Shown here one piece after another: positions 43,795 to 52,620 of a DNA stretch of 64,000 nt. Numbering within the stretch: position 1 is the first letter of the stretch; every line of letters starts with the position of its first letter. The DNA is from REEB95 sp050729835 (GTDB taxonomy: Bacteria > Pseudomonadota > Alphaproteobacteria > ATCC43930 > CGMCC-115725), in contig JBOHLS010000004.1 of the NCBI GenBank assembly GCA_050729835.1, positions 62,001 to 126,000 on the forward strand. The letters are read 5' to 3'. A program made the position numbers and the translations under genes. The notes below the pieces were generated by a model, which saw nothing but the letters and a program-made list of their open reading frames with translations, did no database searches and had not been told where the DNA came from.

Positions 43795-44205
43795 ATGGTT
43801 GCAAATCCGGCTTCCCGCGAATCGCCGCTGCCGCTGGCCGGGCTCGAGGTTCTCCTGGTCGAGCACGAGAGCGCCGCCGTGTTCGTGGTCGAGGACATGC
43901 TGTTCAACCTGGGCGCGGCGACCGTGTGGCATGCCGCGAATGTCGACGGCGCGTTGGCGCTGTTGCGAAACCGCCGACCGGGGGTCGCGGTCGTCGATGT
44001 CAGCCTCGCCGGCGAGCCAGCTTATCCGGTCGCAGAAAAGCTGACTGCGGCGGGCATTCCCTTCGTCTTCGTCGCCGGCTATGGCAGCGACGGCATCCGG
44101 CGCCGCTGGTCGGAGCACGTCACGCTGCAGAAGCCGTTTCGTCCGGCGACCCTCGCCACGGCCCTGCGCGCGGCGCTCAACGCCAACGGCGCCAGCGCAC
44201 CGTAA
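43795..44205 (+). CDS. Single-domain response regulator
   Basis: A receiver domain of about 136 residues. LEVLLVEHESAAVFVVEDML holds the acidic pair at the start, VAVVDVSLAGEPAYPVAEKL contains the phospho-acceptor aspartate, and VTLQKPFRPATLATALR contains the conserved lysine. No output domain is attached. No histidine kinase lies nearby. The ATG at 43795 is chosen as the nearest one before the domain; longer versions add an unlikely N-terminus. Confidence 0.8.
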   Translation: MVANPASRESPLPLAGLEVLLVEHESAAVFVVEDMLFNLGAATVWHAANVDGALALLRNRRPGVAVVDVSLAGEPAYPVAEKLTAAGIPFVFVAGYGSDGIRRRWSEHVTLQKPFRPATLATALRAALNANGASAP

Positions 44206-44211
44206 CCGCAC

Positions 44212-44660
44212 CTAGCGCACCAGCGCGTCCCAGCCGAAGGCGATGTGGCGATAGGACAGCGCCTCGGCCTGCTGCCGCCGCGCCGAGCGCCGCTGGCAAC
44301 ATGCCCGCCATCGGCAGCAGCGAGCCGTCGAGTGCCAGTTCGCCCAATGCGACGAAGCGCTCGAGCTCCTCGCCCGGCAGCACGTCCATCGCCGCCAGCA
44401 AGCCGAGTGCGATCAGCAGATCGAAATGGCTGCCTTCTTTCAGGAGATCGGCCGGCGCCAGGTTGACGATGATGCGCCGGGCCGGCAGCGCCAAGCCCAT
44501 CGCGGTGAGCGCCGCGCGCAACGCGCTCGCGCGATTCGCCGACCGCCTTGTCGGGCAAGGCCCACCATGGTGAACGCCGGCAGGCCACCGGCGATCGTCA
44601 CCTGAGCCTCGACGGGCACCGCCTCGATCCCCTCGCGACGGTGCGGATGCGCGCGACCAT
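44212..44660 (-). pseudogene. Remnant of a ComM/YifB Mg-chelatase-like ATPase gene
   Basis: The minus strand begins with an ATG and a ComM-like N-terminus that must be pieced together: VARIRTVA, then IEAVPVEAQVTIAGGLPAFT, then PDKAVGESRERV, then RAALTAMGLALPARRIIVNL and PADLLKEGSHFDLLIALGLL. At least three small frameshifts separate these. The sequence then jumps to QQAEALSYRHIAFGWDALVR and a stop, which resembles the family's extreme C-terminus. The central AAA+ ATPase part is missing, a loss of several hundred codons. The gene is dead. Confidence 0.8.
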
Positions 44661-44781
44661 GCTCCCCCCTGGGGCGCCGGGTCGCAGGCTATCGCGCAAG
44701 CGGCGAGCGCGAAAGCTCGCCCGAAACCGATCCGCGCCGCTACCGTTGGTTTTCGGGTTCCACGACAGCGGGAGGCACGTC

Positions 44782-44958
44782 ATGGCGCCTCGAACCAAGC
44801 GCGGCAAGACGGCGCGCGTGATGCGGGAATTCAAGCAGGGCCGGTTGCGAGGCGGGCGCGGCCTCCACGGCAAGGTCAAAAGCCGCTGTCAGGCGGTCGC
44901 CATCGCGATGTCGGAATCGGGCCAATCCCGGAAGCGCCGGCGATGCAAACGGCGCTGA
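44782..44958 (+). CDS. DUF6496-type small basic protein
   Basis: A 58-residue, very basic protein. KTARVMREFKQGRLRGGRG and VKSRCQAVAIAMSESGQS match the pattern of DUF6496 proteins (K-V-M-x-E-F-K-x-G-x-L and K-x-R-x-QA-x-AIA-x-SE). Family members are small and of unknown role, often in rhizosphere bacteria. A GGGAGG ribosome-binding site lies seven bases before the ATG. The tail is arginine- and lysine-rich and may contact nucleic acid. Confidence 0.65.
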   Translation: MAPRTKRGKTARVMREFKQGRLRGGRGLHGKVKSRCQAVAIAMSESGQSRKRRRCKRR

Positions 44959-44961
44959 GAC

Positions 44962-45459
44962 TCAACGCGCGGTCAAAGCCGCGCGCCACCGGGCGAAGGC
45001 ATCCTTGAGCCCGCCGTAGAGCCGCTTGCGCTCCACCGGCGAGAGGAAGGCGCCGAGCGCCAAGCGCGTGCCGTGCGAGGCGACGGAGAGGCGGTTTTCG
45101 TCGGCGTCGATCTCCTCGAACACCAGCCGCGCCCACACCGGCTCGAAGCGCCAATGGCGCCGGTCGCCGCGCACGCCGATGCGCTCGACGGTGAGGTCGG
45201 ACGCGGTCAGCCGCACATGCTCGACCTTGCGCGCGCTGCGGTAGCTGGCGCGGAAAGCGAGATAGACCAGCGCCACATCGAGGCCGAAGAAGCCAGTCAC
45301 CGGCCAAGCGCCGAGCAGGACGCAGCCGACCGACAACGCGAACGAGGCGCCGCCGAGCACCGCCATCACCACGCCGAAACCCCGGGGCGGCAGGCTGCGA
45401 TAGGGTTGCAGCCGCGCATCGAAGAACACCGAATTGGCTTCGGTGGCGCTCATGGCCAT
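44962..45459 (-). CDS. DUF2244 membrane protein
   Basis: A 165-residue protein with two membrane spans in its first half (GFGVVMAVLGGASFALSVGC and FFGLDVALVYLAFRASY) and a cytoplasmic beta-rich C-terminal part. It fits the DUF2244 family, which is conserved next to nth in alphaproteobacteria. Function is unknown. It is divergent from nth, with 20 bases between the starts, so the two promoters overlap the genes. Confidence 0.83.
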   Translation of the reverse strand: MAMSATEANSVFFDARLQPYRSLPPRGFGVVMAVLGGASFALSVGCVLLGAWPVTGFFGLDVALVYLAFRASYRSARKVEHVRLTASDLTVERIGVRGDRRHWRFEPVWARLVFEEIDADENRLSVASHGTRLALGAFLSPVERKRLYGGLKDAFARWRAALTAR

Positions 45460-45479
45460 GGCCGTATTAGGGTCCCGTT

Positions 45480-46253
45480 ATGGCCCGCATGTCAAAAGAG
45501 AACGCCGCCCGGTTCCTTGCGTTGCTGGCTGCCGAGCGGCCCGATCCGACCACCGAGCTCGAATACATCAATCCGTACACGCTCCTGGTGGCGGTGGTGC
45601 TTTCGGCCCAGGCGACCGACGTCGGCGTCAACAAGGCCACGACCGAGCTGTTCAAGGTCGCCGATACACCGGCCAAGATGGTCGCGTTGGGCGAGGCCAA
45701 ACTGCGCGATACCATCAAGACCATCGGCCTCTATCGCACCAAGGCGGCGAACGTCGTCCGGCTGTCCAAGATGCTGCTCGCCGAACACGGCGGCGATGTG
45801 CCGACCGACCGCGAGGCACTCGAGGCGTTGCCCGGCGTCGGGCGCAAGACCGCCAACGTCGTGCTCAACGTCGCCTTCGGCCAGCCGACCATCGCCGTCG
45901 ACACGCATATCTTCCGTCTCGGCAACCGCACCGGCCTGGCGCCGGGCAAGGATCCTCGCGCGGTCGAGGCGGCGCTGGTGGCGATCGTGCCGGAGCAATA
46001 TCTCCGCCATGCGCATCACTGGCTGATCCTGCACGGCCGTTACGTTTGCACCGCGCGCAATCCGAAATGCGAGGCTTGCGTCGTCAACCATCTTTGTCTG
46101 TACGAGGCCAAGACGACGCTCGGCGATCCGGCGCGACCGGCGGCGGCTAAGGCTTCGCCAGTACGTCGGCCATCACATAGAGCCCGGGCTTCTTTCGCGC
46201 GAGCCATTGGGCGGCGCGCACCGCGCCGCGCGCGAAGACCCGGCGCGAGGTAG
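45480..46253 (+). CDS. nth: Endonuclease III
   Basis: Nth, 257 residues, a DNA glycosylase/AP lyase that removes oxidised pyrimidines. The helix-hairpin-helix LPGVGRKTANVVLNVAFG carries the catalytic lysine, the aspartate is in VDTHIFRLGNRTG, and the [4Fe-4S] cluster ligands are in CTARNPKCEACVVNHLC. The last 40 residues are an arginine-rich extension that overlaps the 3' end of convergent dapB by about 107 bases, so it is likely dispensable. Confidence 0.95.
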   Translation: MARMSKENAARFLALLAAERPDPTTELEYINPYTLLVAVVLSAQATDVGVNKATTELFKVADTPAKMVALGEAKLRDTIKTIGLYRTKAANVVRLSKMLLAEHGGDVPTDREALEALPGVGRKTANVVLNVAFGQPTIAVDTHIFRLGNRTGLAPGKDPRAVEAALVAIVPEQYLRHAHHWLILHGRYVCTARNPKCEACVVNHLCLYEAKTTLGDPARPAAAKASPVRRPSHRARASFARAIGRRAPRRARRPGAR

Positions 46254-46956
46254 CGCGGTGGGCGAGATCGACGGTCTCGCCCGAACCGGCGAACGTCACC
46301 TGATGGAATCCGACCTCGTCGCCGCCGCGGAGCACAGCGAAGCCGATGTCGCCAGCCTTGCGCGGGCCGCTGACGCCGTCGCGCGCGGCGACGCGCTTCT
46401 TGCCGAGATCGACACCGCGCCCGGCGGCTGCCGCGCGGCCGAGCGCCAGCGCCGTGCCCGATGGCGCGTCGACTTTGTGGCGGTGATGCATCTCGAGGAT
46501 CTCGATGTCGTAGTCCGGTCCGAGCTGCGACGCCGCTTCGCGCACGAGTTCCAAAAGCAGATTGATCCCGACGCTCATGTTGGGCGCCCACAGGATCGGC
46601 GCCTTGCGCGCCGCCTGCTTGAGCGCGCTTTCCTGCGCGGCGTCGAGCCCGGTGGTGCCAATGACCAGCGCCTTGCCAGTCGCCGCCGCGATCTTGGCGT
46701 GGCCGACGCTGGCCGCCGGCCACGAGAAATCGATCACCGCGTCGGCGACCCGGAACAAGCCGAGCGCGTCGCTGCCGACTTTGGTGCCGAGCGATCCGAC
46801 GCCGGCCAGCTCGCCCAGATCGCGGCCGAGATGCGAGCTGTCGGCCGCGTCGATGCCGCCGACGAGTCGCATTCCCTTGGTCTCCAGCACTTCGAGCGCG
46901 ACCATGCGGCCCATCCGCCCGCCGCAGCCGGAAACCCCGATCTTGAACTCGGCCAT
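46147..46956 (-). CDS. dapB: 4-hydroxy-tetrahydrodipicolinate reductase
   Basis: DapB, 269 residues, an NAD(P)H-dependent reductase of the lysine and diaminopimelate pathway. The nucleotide loop is IGVSGCGGRMGRM at the N-terminus; the signature EMHHRHKVDAPSGTALALG contains the catalytic histidine and lysine. The ATG at 46956 gives the normal start. It is divergent from murJ with 115 bases between the starts. Confidence 0.96.
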   Translation of the reverse strand: MAEFKIGVSGCGGRMGRMVALEVLETKGMRLVGGIDAADSSHLGRDLGELAGVGSLGTKVGSDALGLFRVADAVIDFSWPAASVGHAKIAAATGKALVIGTTGLDAAQESALKQAARKAPILWAPNMSVGINLLLELVREAASQLGPDYDIEILEMHHRHKVDAPSGTALALGRAAAAGRGVDLGKKRVAARDGVSGPRKAGDIGFAVLRGGDEVGFHQVTFAGSGETVDLAHRATSRRVFARGAVRAAQWLARKKPGLYVMADVLAKP

Positions 46957-47071
46957 ATCCTGCTCCCCTCGCCTGAAACTCGGCGAAGGGCGGCGCAAAT
47001 GCAAGCGCGGCGCGGCCCCGGTCGGCGGCCCTCTTCCCACGACTCGCCGCATCCTCTACACCATCGCCTTC

Positions 47072-48634
47072 ATGGCCCTTCTGCGCTCGGTCGCGACCGT
47101 CGGCGGCTACACCATGATGAGCCGCGTCTTGGGTTTCGTGCGCGACATGCTGACGGCGCAGTTTCTTGGCGCCGGGCCGGTGGCCGACGCCTTTTTCGTC
47201 GCGCTGCGCCTGCCCAACCTGTTCCGCAGCTTCTTCGCCGAGGGCGCGTTCAGCGCCGCCTTCGTGCCGATCTTCGCCGGCATGATCGCCAAGGAGGGAC
47301 ATAAGCCGGCGCGGCTCTTCGCCGAGGACGCGATGGCGATGCTGACGACCGTGCTCTTCGTCTTCGTTCTGGCCTGCGAGATCGCCACACCGGCGCTGCT
47401 GCACGTGCTGGCGCCAGGCTTCGCCGCCGAGCCGGAGAAATTCGCGCTCACCGTCACGCTGACGCGCATCACCTTTCCCTATCTGCTGTTCATCTCTTTG
47501 GTGGCGTTGCAAGGCGGCGTGCTCAACTCGCTCGAGCGCTTCGCCGCCACCGCGGCGACGCCGGTGCTGCTCAACCTCTTTCTGATCGGCACCCTGCTGC
47601 TGGTGCGGCCGGTAAGCGGCGCGGCGCTGAGTTGGGCGGTAACGACTGCCGGCTTCGCCCAGTTCGTCTGGCTGATGGTGTCGTGCCGCCAGGCCGGGCT
47701 GCCGCTGCGCTTTCCGCGGCCGCGCTGGACGCCGGCCCTGAAACGCCTCGTCGGATTGATGGGCCCCGGTATCTTCGGCGCCGGCGTGACGCAGCTCAAC
47801 CTCGTGGTCTCGACCGCGGTCGCCTCGCTGCTGCCGACCGGCGCGGTCTCCTATCTCTATTACGCCGACCGGCTCAACCAGCTGCCGTTGGCCGTAGTCG
47901 GCATCGCCGTCGGCACCGCCATCCTGCCGCCGCTGTCGCGCCAAATCCGCACCGGCGACGAAGCCGGCGCGGTGCGGACGCAGAATCGCGGCCTCGAGCT
48001 GGCGCTGCTGCTGACCCTGCCGGCGGCGGTGGCGCTCGGCGTGCTGGCGCGGCCGATCCTGGCGACGTTGTTCGAGCGCGGCGCCTTCGGGCCGACCGAG
48101 GTCGTTGCGACGGCTGGCGCGCTCGCCGCCTATGCGGCCGGCTTGCCGGCCTTCGTGCTGGTCAAGGTGCTGGCGCCGGCTTTCTTCGCGCGCCACGACA
48201 CCGCAACGCCGGTCAAGGTGGCGGTGCTCGCGGTCGCGGCCAACCTCGTGCTGACGTTGACGCTCGGCGTGGCGCTGCCCTTCGCCCATGTCGGCATCGC
48301 CTGCGCCACCTCGGCTGCCGGCTGGATCAACGCCCTGGCGCTGCTCTGGCTGCTGCAGCGGCGCACCCATTTACGGCTCGACGCGCGCTCGCGTGCGCGC
48401 ATTCCGCGGATTCTCGTCGCGTCGCTGCTGATGGGCGCGGTGCTGGTCGCGCTCAAGGTGCCGCTGGCGCCCTATTTCGGCGCGCACCTGCTCGCGCGTT
48501 TAGCCGCCCTCGTCGCGCTGATCGCTGCCGGTCTGGCCGCGTTCGCGATCTTCGCGCTGGTGCTGGGCGCCGCCGACCGCAGCGAGCTCGGTCAGCGTCT
48601 CGGGCTTGACCTCGCGGCCCGGCGGCGGCGATAA
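47072..48634 (+). CDS. murJ: Lipid II flippase MurJ
   Basis: MurJ (MviN), 520 residues, with fourteen predicted membrane spans, which moves lipid II across the inner membrane for peptidoglycan synthesis. Typical segments are GGYTMMSRVLGFVRDMLTAQ, FFVALRLPNLFRSFFAEGAF and SYLYYADRLNQLPLAVVG. The start at 47072 gives the standard N-terminus. trpS follows in the same direction 35 bases on. Confidence 0.95.
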   Translation: MALLRSVATVGGYTMMSRVLGFVRDMLTAQFLGAGPVADAFFVALRLPNLFRSFFAEGAFSAAFVPIFAGMIAKEGHKPARLFAEDAMAMLTTVLFVFVLACEIATPALLHVLAPGFAAEPEKFALTVTLTRITFPYLLFISLVALQGGVLNSLERFAATAATPVLLNLFLIGTLLLVRPVSGAALSWAVTTAGFAQFVWLMVSCRQAGLPLRFPRPRWTPALKRLVGLMGPGIFGAGVTQLNLVVSTAVASLLPTGAVSYLYYADRLNQLPLAVVGIAVGTAILPPLSRQIRTGDEAGAVRTQNRGLELALLLTLPAAVALGVLARPILATLFERGAFGPTEVVATAGALAAYAAGLPAFVLVKVLAPAFFARHDTATPVKVAVLAVAANLVLTLTLGVALPFAHVGIACATSAAGWINALALLWLLQRRTHLRLDARSRARIPRILVASLLMGAVLVALKVPLAPYFGAHLLARLAALVALIAAGLAAFAIFALVLGAADRSELGQRLGLDLAARRRR

Positions 48635-48669
48635 CGGTCGCGCCCGCGCCCTCCATCAGCGATGACGGC

Positions 48670-49668
48670 ATGAAACGCATCTTCTCGGGCGTCCAGCCCA
48701 CCGGCAACCTCCACCTCGGCAACTATCTCGGCGCGATCCGCAACTGGGTCCAGCTGCAGAAGGACTTCGACTGCATCTTCTGCATCGTCGACCTGCACGC
48801 GCTCACCCTGCCGCAGGATCCGAAGGAATTGCGCGAGCAGACGCGCGAAGTCACCGCCGCCTACATCGCCGCCGGCATCGATCCCGAGCGCTGCATTATC
48901 TTCAATCAAAGCACCGTGCCGGGCCACGCCGAACTCGCCTGGCTCTTGGGCTGCTTGACGCCGCTCGGCTGGCTCAACCGCATGACCCAGTTCAAGGAGA
49001 AGGCTGGCAAGCACCGCGAGGAAGCTGGCCTCGGCCTCTATTCCTATCCGGTGCTGATGGCGGCCGACATCCTACTCTACAAGGCGACGCACGTGCCGGT
49101 GGGCGAGGACCAGAAGCAGCATTTGGAATTGGCGCGCGACATCGCCGGCGCCTTCAACCGCCGCTATGGCGTCGAGTTCTTTCCCCTGCCGGAGCCGCAA
49201 ATCTTTGGCGCCGGCACGCGGGTGATGAGCCTGCGCGACGGCACCAAGAAAATGTCGAAATCCGACAGCTCGGATTATTCGCGCCTCAACATGACCGACG
49301 ATGCCGATGCCGTCGCGCTCAAGATCAAGAAAGCCAAGACCGACCCGTTGCCGCTGCCAGCGACCAAGAAGGAGGCCGAAACGCGGCCGGAGGCCGACAA
49401 TCTGCTCGGCATCTACGCGGCGCTCGCTGATCTCGACAAGCCGACGGCGATCGCGCGCTTCGCCGGCAAGAATTTCTCCGCCTTCAAGGACGAGCTTGCC
49501 GGCGTGGCGGGCACGGTACTGGGCAAGATCGGTTCCGAGATGAGGCGGCTGACAGCCGATCCCGGCTATATTGATAACGTGCTGAAGCGCGGCGCGGAGC
49601 GCGCCAACGCCATCGCCAAGCCGGTGCTGCGCGAGGTCTTCGACACGATGGGCCTGCTGCGGCCCTGA
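48670..49668 (+). CDS. trpS: Tryptophanyl-tRNA synthetase
   Basis: TrpRS, 332 residues, a class I synthetase. The HIGH-type motif is in SGVQPTGNLHLGNYLGAI, the KMSKS motif in DGTKKMSKSDSSDYSRL, and GEDQKQHLELARDIA is conserved. It charges tRNA-Trp. The order murJ-trpS is common in alphaproteobacteria. Confidence 0.97.
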   Translation: MKRIFSGVQPTGNLHLGNYLGAIRNWVQLQKDFDCIFCIVDLHALTLPQDPKELREQTREVTAAYIAAGIDPERCIIFNQSTVPGHAELAWLLGCLTPLGWLNRMTQFKEKAGKHREEAGLGLYSYPVLMAADILLYKATHVPVGEDQKQHLELARDIAGAFNRRYGVEFFPLPEPQIFGAGTRVMSLRDGTKKMSKSDSSDYSRLNMTDDADAVALKIKKAKTDPLPLPATKKEAETRPEADNLLGIYAALADLDKPTAIARFAGKNFSAFKDELAGVAGTVLGKIGSEMRRLTADPGYIDNVLKRGAERANAIAKPVLREVFDTMGLLRP

Positions 49669-49731
49669 GCGGCGACCACTAACCCGCTGGTATATCAGCG
49701 CATGGCCGATCTGCGCGCAGCACCGACCTTA

Positions 49732-49745
49732 TTGACCTAAATCAA
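49732..49745. promoter_or_regulatory. FNR/FixK-type binding site
   Basis: TTGACCTAAATCAA fits the TTGAY-N4-RTCAA consensus of oxygen-responsive FNR/FixK regulators. It is located 109 bases upstream of the small membrane protein gene at 49854 and after the trpS stop. In related bacteria such sites switch genes on under low oxygen; a link here is inferred. Confidence 0.6.
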
Positions 49746-49853
49746 CACAGGGAAATGGTTTTTCCGCCTTAATTCCCACCCAGGGGGACGGAACGCCACC
49801 CCAATTCGGGCATCGAGACCGGCCGAAAACGGCTGGCCGGAAGGATGGCTGCG

Positions 49854-49982
49854 ATGTGGAACGAAATCACCAGTATGGCCGGCCATAGCGGCGCGATGGG
49901 GCCGACGCTCGGTGTGCTTTGGCTCTTGGGCTTGGCGGTTGCGGCGTTCGCCCGGCTGACGCTGCAGAAGCACCGTCGCTAG
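49854..49982 (+). CDS. Small single-span membrane protein
   Basis: A 42-residue frame starting MWNEITSMAGHSG, followed by one hydrophobic span GVLWLLGLAVAAFARLTL and a basic end QKHRR. AAGGA lies eight bases before this ATG, better spaced than for the ATG nine bases upstream. Small proteins of this form are often microaerobic or respiratory accessory subunits; the FNR-type box upstream is consistent with that. It converges on the GlcG-like gene. Confidence 0.6.
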   Translation: MWNEITSMAGHSGAMGPTLGVLWLLGLAVAAFARLTLQKHRR

Positions 49983-49986
49983 GCGC

Positions 49987-50397
49987 TTAGCCGAGCGCCG
50001 CGGCGCCGGCCACCGCCACTTGGCCATCCTGCGCCGAGGAAGCGCCCGAGACGCCGAGCGCGCCGATCACCTTGCCGCCCACAGTCAATGGCACGCCGCC
50101 CTCGATCGGCAGCACGCCGGGCAGGCTGGCGAGGTGGGTCTTACCGCTGGCATAGGCGTCCTCCCAGAACTTGGTCGGACGCTTGAACATCGCTGCGGCG
50201 CGCGCCTTGGCGATCGACACCTCGACGCTGGCCAGGCCGGTCTCGTCCATGCGCGCCAGATGCAGCAGATGCCCGCCGTCGTCGACCACCGACATGGTGA
50301 CGTTGAGATCGTGCTTGCGGGCCTCGGCCTCGGCGGCGGCGATGATGGCGCGCGCACCGGTCAGGGTGAGGACTTTCTTGTCGGCAAGGCTGGCCAT
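49987..50397 (-). CDS. GlcG/HbpS family heme-binding-like protein (DUF336)
   Basis: A 136-residue DUF336 protein. Family marks are LTGARAIIAAAEAEARKHDL, MSVVDDGGHLLHLARMD and the C-terminal GGVPLTVGGKVIGALGVSGA. Members bind heme or corrinoid, or sit in glycolate operons, but most have unknown roles. It has no metabolic neighbours here that would fix the function. Confidence 0.85.
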   Translation of the reverse strand: MASLADKKVLTLTGARAIIAAAEAEARKHDLNVTMSVVDDGGHLLHLARMDETGLASVEVSIAKARAAAMFKRPTKFWEDAYASGKTHLASLPGVLPIEGGVPLTVGGKVIGALGVSGASSAQDGQVAVAGAAALG

Positions 50398-50520
50398 GCG
50401 AGTTCTCCGTTGCGAGGCGGACGGCGATCATAACCGGTGCGGCGGTGAACGCGACAGGTTTGCGGCGCGCCGGGCCAAGGCGCTTTGTCGCCCGCGAGTC
50501 GCGATTGTAAAATCGCGACG

Positions 50521-51350
50521 ATGCGCGCCCGGGCGTGCTGCACATCGGCTGCGACAAGGCGCGTCTTCGCGACGCTCGCGGTCGTTGTCGGACTGGCCGC
50601 CGCCCGCGCCGCGCCGCCGTTGTCGGCGGATCTGTTGGCGCACCGGATTGCGCTCGGGTCCGACGTCGCCGGCCGCTCGATCACGCTGTTCGGAACCGTC
50701 GACGCGCCCGGCGACATCGTCGTCGTGGTGCGCGGTCCCGAATCCCCGGCGGTGGTGCGGCGCGGCCCGTTCGGCGATTTCTGACTCACCGCCCAGCGCG
50801 TCGCCTTTGCCGGCGTGCCGGATTATTACGCCGTCTATGCCTCGGCGCCGCTCGACGCGATCGTGCCGCCGGATATCCAGGCGCAGCACCAGATCGGCCT
50901 CGCCAACCTGCGCTTCCAGGTGCAACCGCCGCCGCCCGATCCGGCGTTGGCTCAGGCGGCGCGGGCGGCCCTGATCGCCCAGCGGCAGACCACGGGCCTC
51001 TATGCCGCTTCGCCCGGCAAGGTCGCGTTCGTCGGCGATCGCTTGTTCCGCGCCACGCTGAATTTTCCCGTCGACTCGCCGCCTGGAACGTATTTCATCG
51101 AAGTGCTGCTGCTGCGCGACAAGGCTCTAGTCGGCGGCCAGATCATGTCGCTGACCATCGCCCAAAGCCGGCGCGGCACGGCGGTCGAAGGCTCTGTTGG
51201 ATGGCGCTTGGTCCTTGCCGCGGGTCTGGGCGCGTTGACGGCGACGATCGCGGCAACCGGCATTTTTGTCTGGCACACCCGCCGCCCGGCGCGCGCCGAG
51301 CCGCGCCCGGAACGGCCCCGCCCGGCGGCGCCGGCGCTGACCGGCATTAG
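50521..51350 (+). pseudogene. TIGR02186-type membrane-anchored protein with an internal opal stop
   Basis: The frame starts with a signal peptide and continues RIALGSDVAGRSITLFGTVD and DIVVVVRGPESPAVVRRG, typical of TIGR02186 proteins. A TGA at 50782-50784 then stops it in FGDF-stop-LTAQRVAF, where relatives have tryptophan (TGG to TGA). The following part up to the membrane span LVLAAGLGALTATIAATGIF is intact in the same frame. The normal end is unclear: the frame stays open into nfuA, so the end given is approximate and the native stop may also be lost. Confidence 0.75.
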
Positions 51351-51422
51351 CCTTACGCGGCAAGGGGTTGACTTGGCGCCGCCAAAGCCCAAATTTAGGC
51401 CGTGCGATTGGAGCAAATCCGT

Positions 51423-51965
51423 ATGTTCATTCAGACCGAAACCACGCCCAACCCCGCGACCCTCAAGTTCCTGCCGGGCCGCGCCGTCATGGGCGACGGC
51501 ACCGCCAATTTCCCCGATGTCGCCAGCGCGCAGCGCTCGCCTTTGGCGCAGCGGCTGTTCGGCCTTTCCGGCGTCACCGGCGTGTTTCTCGGCGCCGATT
51601 TCATCACCGTCGCCAAGGCCGACGACGTCGATTGGCTGGCGCTCAAGTCGCAAGTGCTCGGCGCCATCGTGCAGCACTTCACCGCCGGCGAGCCGATCGT
51701 GCTCGACGACCAGAAGGCCGCCGTCGAGGACGAAAGCGACGAGGTCGTCGCCCAGATCAAGGAACTGCTCGAAACCCGCGTCCGCCCCGCGGTGGCGCAG
51801 GACGGCGGCGACATCACCTTCGACCACTACGTCGACGGCGTGGTCTATCTCCACATGCAGGGCTCGTGCTCGGGCTGCCCGTCTTCGACTGCGACGCTCA
51901 AGGCGGGCATCGAGAACATGCTGCGCCACTACATTCCGGAAGTGACCGAAGTCCGGCCGGTTTGA
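51423..51965 (+). CDS. nfuA: NifU-family Fe-S scaffold protein
   Basis: A 180-residue Nfu protein. The N-terminal Nfu_N domain begins FIQTETTPNPATLKFLPG, and the C-terminal NifU-like domain has RVRPAVAQDGGDITFDHYVD and the cluster-binding MQGSCSGCPSS. It carries [4Fe-4S] clusters to target enzymes such as MiaB and lipoyl synthase. An ATG 21 bases upstream is possible but gives an unusual N-terminus. In relatives it lies next to tsaB; here a dipeptidase gene intervenes. Confidence 0.93.
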   Translation: MFIQTETTPNPATLKFLPGRAVMGDGTANFPDVASAQRSPLAQRLFGLSGVTGVFLGADFITVAKADDVDWLALKSQVLGAIVQHFTAGEPIVLDDQKAAVEDESDEVVAQIKELLETRVRPAVAQDGGDITFDHYVDGVVYLHMQGSCSGCPSSTATLKAGIENMLRHYIPEVTEVRPV

Positions 51966-52019
51966 TTCTTTGAGGCCGCGCTCGCGGCCGTCCCGCCAAC
52001 CCCGCTCGCGTGGCCTCGT

Positions 52020-52586
52020 TTAAGCCGTAACTTTCGGCATCATCGGTTCGGGCGCGTCCTGGTCCGACAGCAGTGGGTATTTTTTGCTGTCGAACAGCTG
52101 GTAGTGCCACCACTCGTTCTGGTAGAAATCCCAACCCGCGGCACTCATCAAACCCAGTAGCAGAAAACGGTTCCGCTGCGCGCCCTCGGGAATCGTCGTG
52201 CTGCCGTGATGCGACAGCGGCGTGAAGGCGTCGAATCCGGTACCCATGTCGAGCGCCTGGCCTCGCGCGTCGATTAGCGTCAGGTCGACCGCGACGCCGC
52301 GCGAATGCGGCGAGCCCTTGCGTGGATCGGCGAGGAACTCGGGGTCAGGCCGGAAATTCCACAACGCCCATTGCGCCTCGCTCGGCCGAAAGGCGTCGAA
52401 AATCTTGAGCCGCAGGCCCAGCGGCTTGGTGAGGTCGACCGCGCGCGCCAGCGCCGCCTCGGCGTCGGGATGGAGATAGCAGCCGGGGCGGGCATAGACC
52501 GGCTTGCCGGTGAAGTTGGCCGCCGTGGCATAGGTGATGTCGAGGACGACACCGTGGCGCGCGGTGGTGATCGCATGCAGCGACAT
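52020..52586 (-). CDS. D-alanyl-D-alanine dipeptidase (VanX/DdpX type)
   Basis: A 188-residue zinc peptidase of the M15 family. The zinc ligands are in GSPHSRGVAVDLTLID (His and Asp) and EWWHYQLF (His), with the glutamate of EWWH as catalytic base. It should split D-Ala-D-Ala for reuse of the amino acid. No other vancomycin-resistance gene is near, so a housekeeping role like that of E. coli DdpX is more likely. Confidence 0.92.
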   Translation of the reverse strand: MSLHAITTARHGVVLDITYATAANFTGKPVYARPGCYLHPDAEAALARAVDLTKPLGLRLKIFDAFRPSEAQWALWNFRPDPEFLADPRKGSPHSRGVAVDLTLIDARGQALDMGTGFDAFTPLSHHGSTTIPEGAQRNRFLLLGLMSAAGWDFYQNEWWHYQLFDSKKYPLLSDQDAPEPMMPKVTA

Positions 52587-52620
52587 GACCCGATTCTCCT
52601 AGCACGTTATTATTGGTGGC

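Noticed and set aside
46040..48370. Long minus-strand frame opposite murJ and dapB
   Set aside because: It is an arginine-, glycine- and glutamine-rich shadow typical of high-GC DNA, and murJ on the other strand is clearly real.
36393..50784. Genome-wide stop-codon recoding (TAG or TGA as amino acids)
   Set aside because: TAG, TGA and TAA all end well-defined genes in the window (for example dnaQ, lutC, hslU, kup with TAG; rho, maf with TGA), so only local lesions are supported.
52020..52586. Vancomycin-resistance locus because of a VanX-type dipeptidase
   Set aside because: No vanH or vanA-like ligase or two-component system lies nearby; a housekeeping D-Ala-D-Ala dipeptidase is enough.
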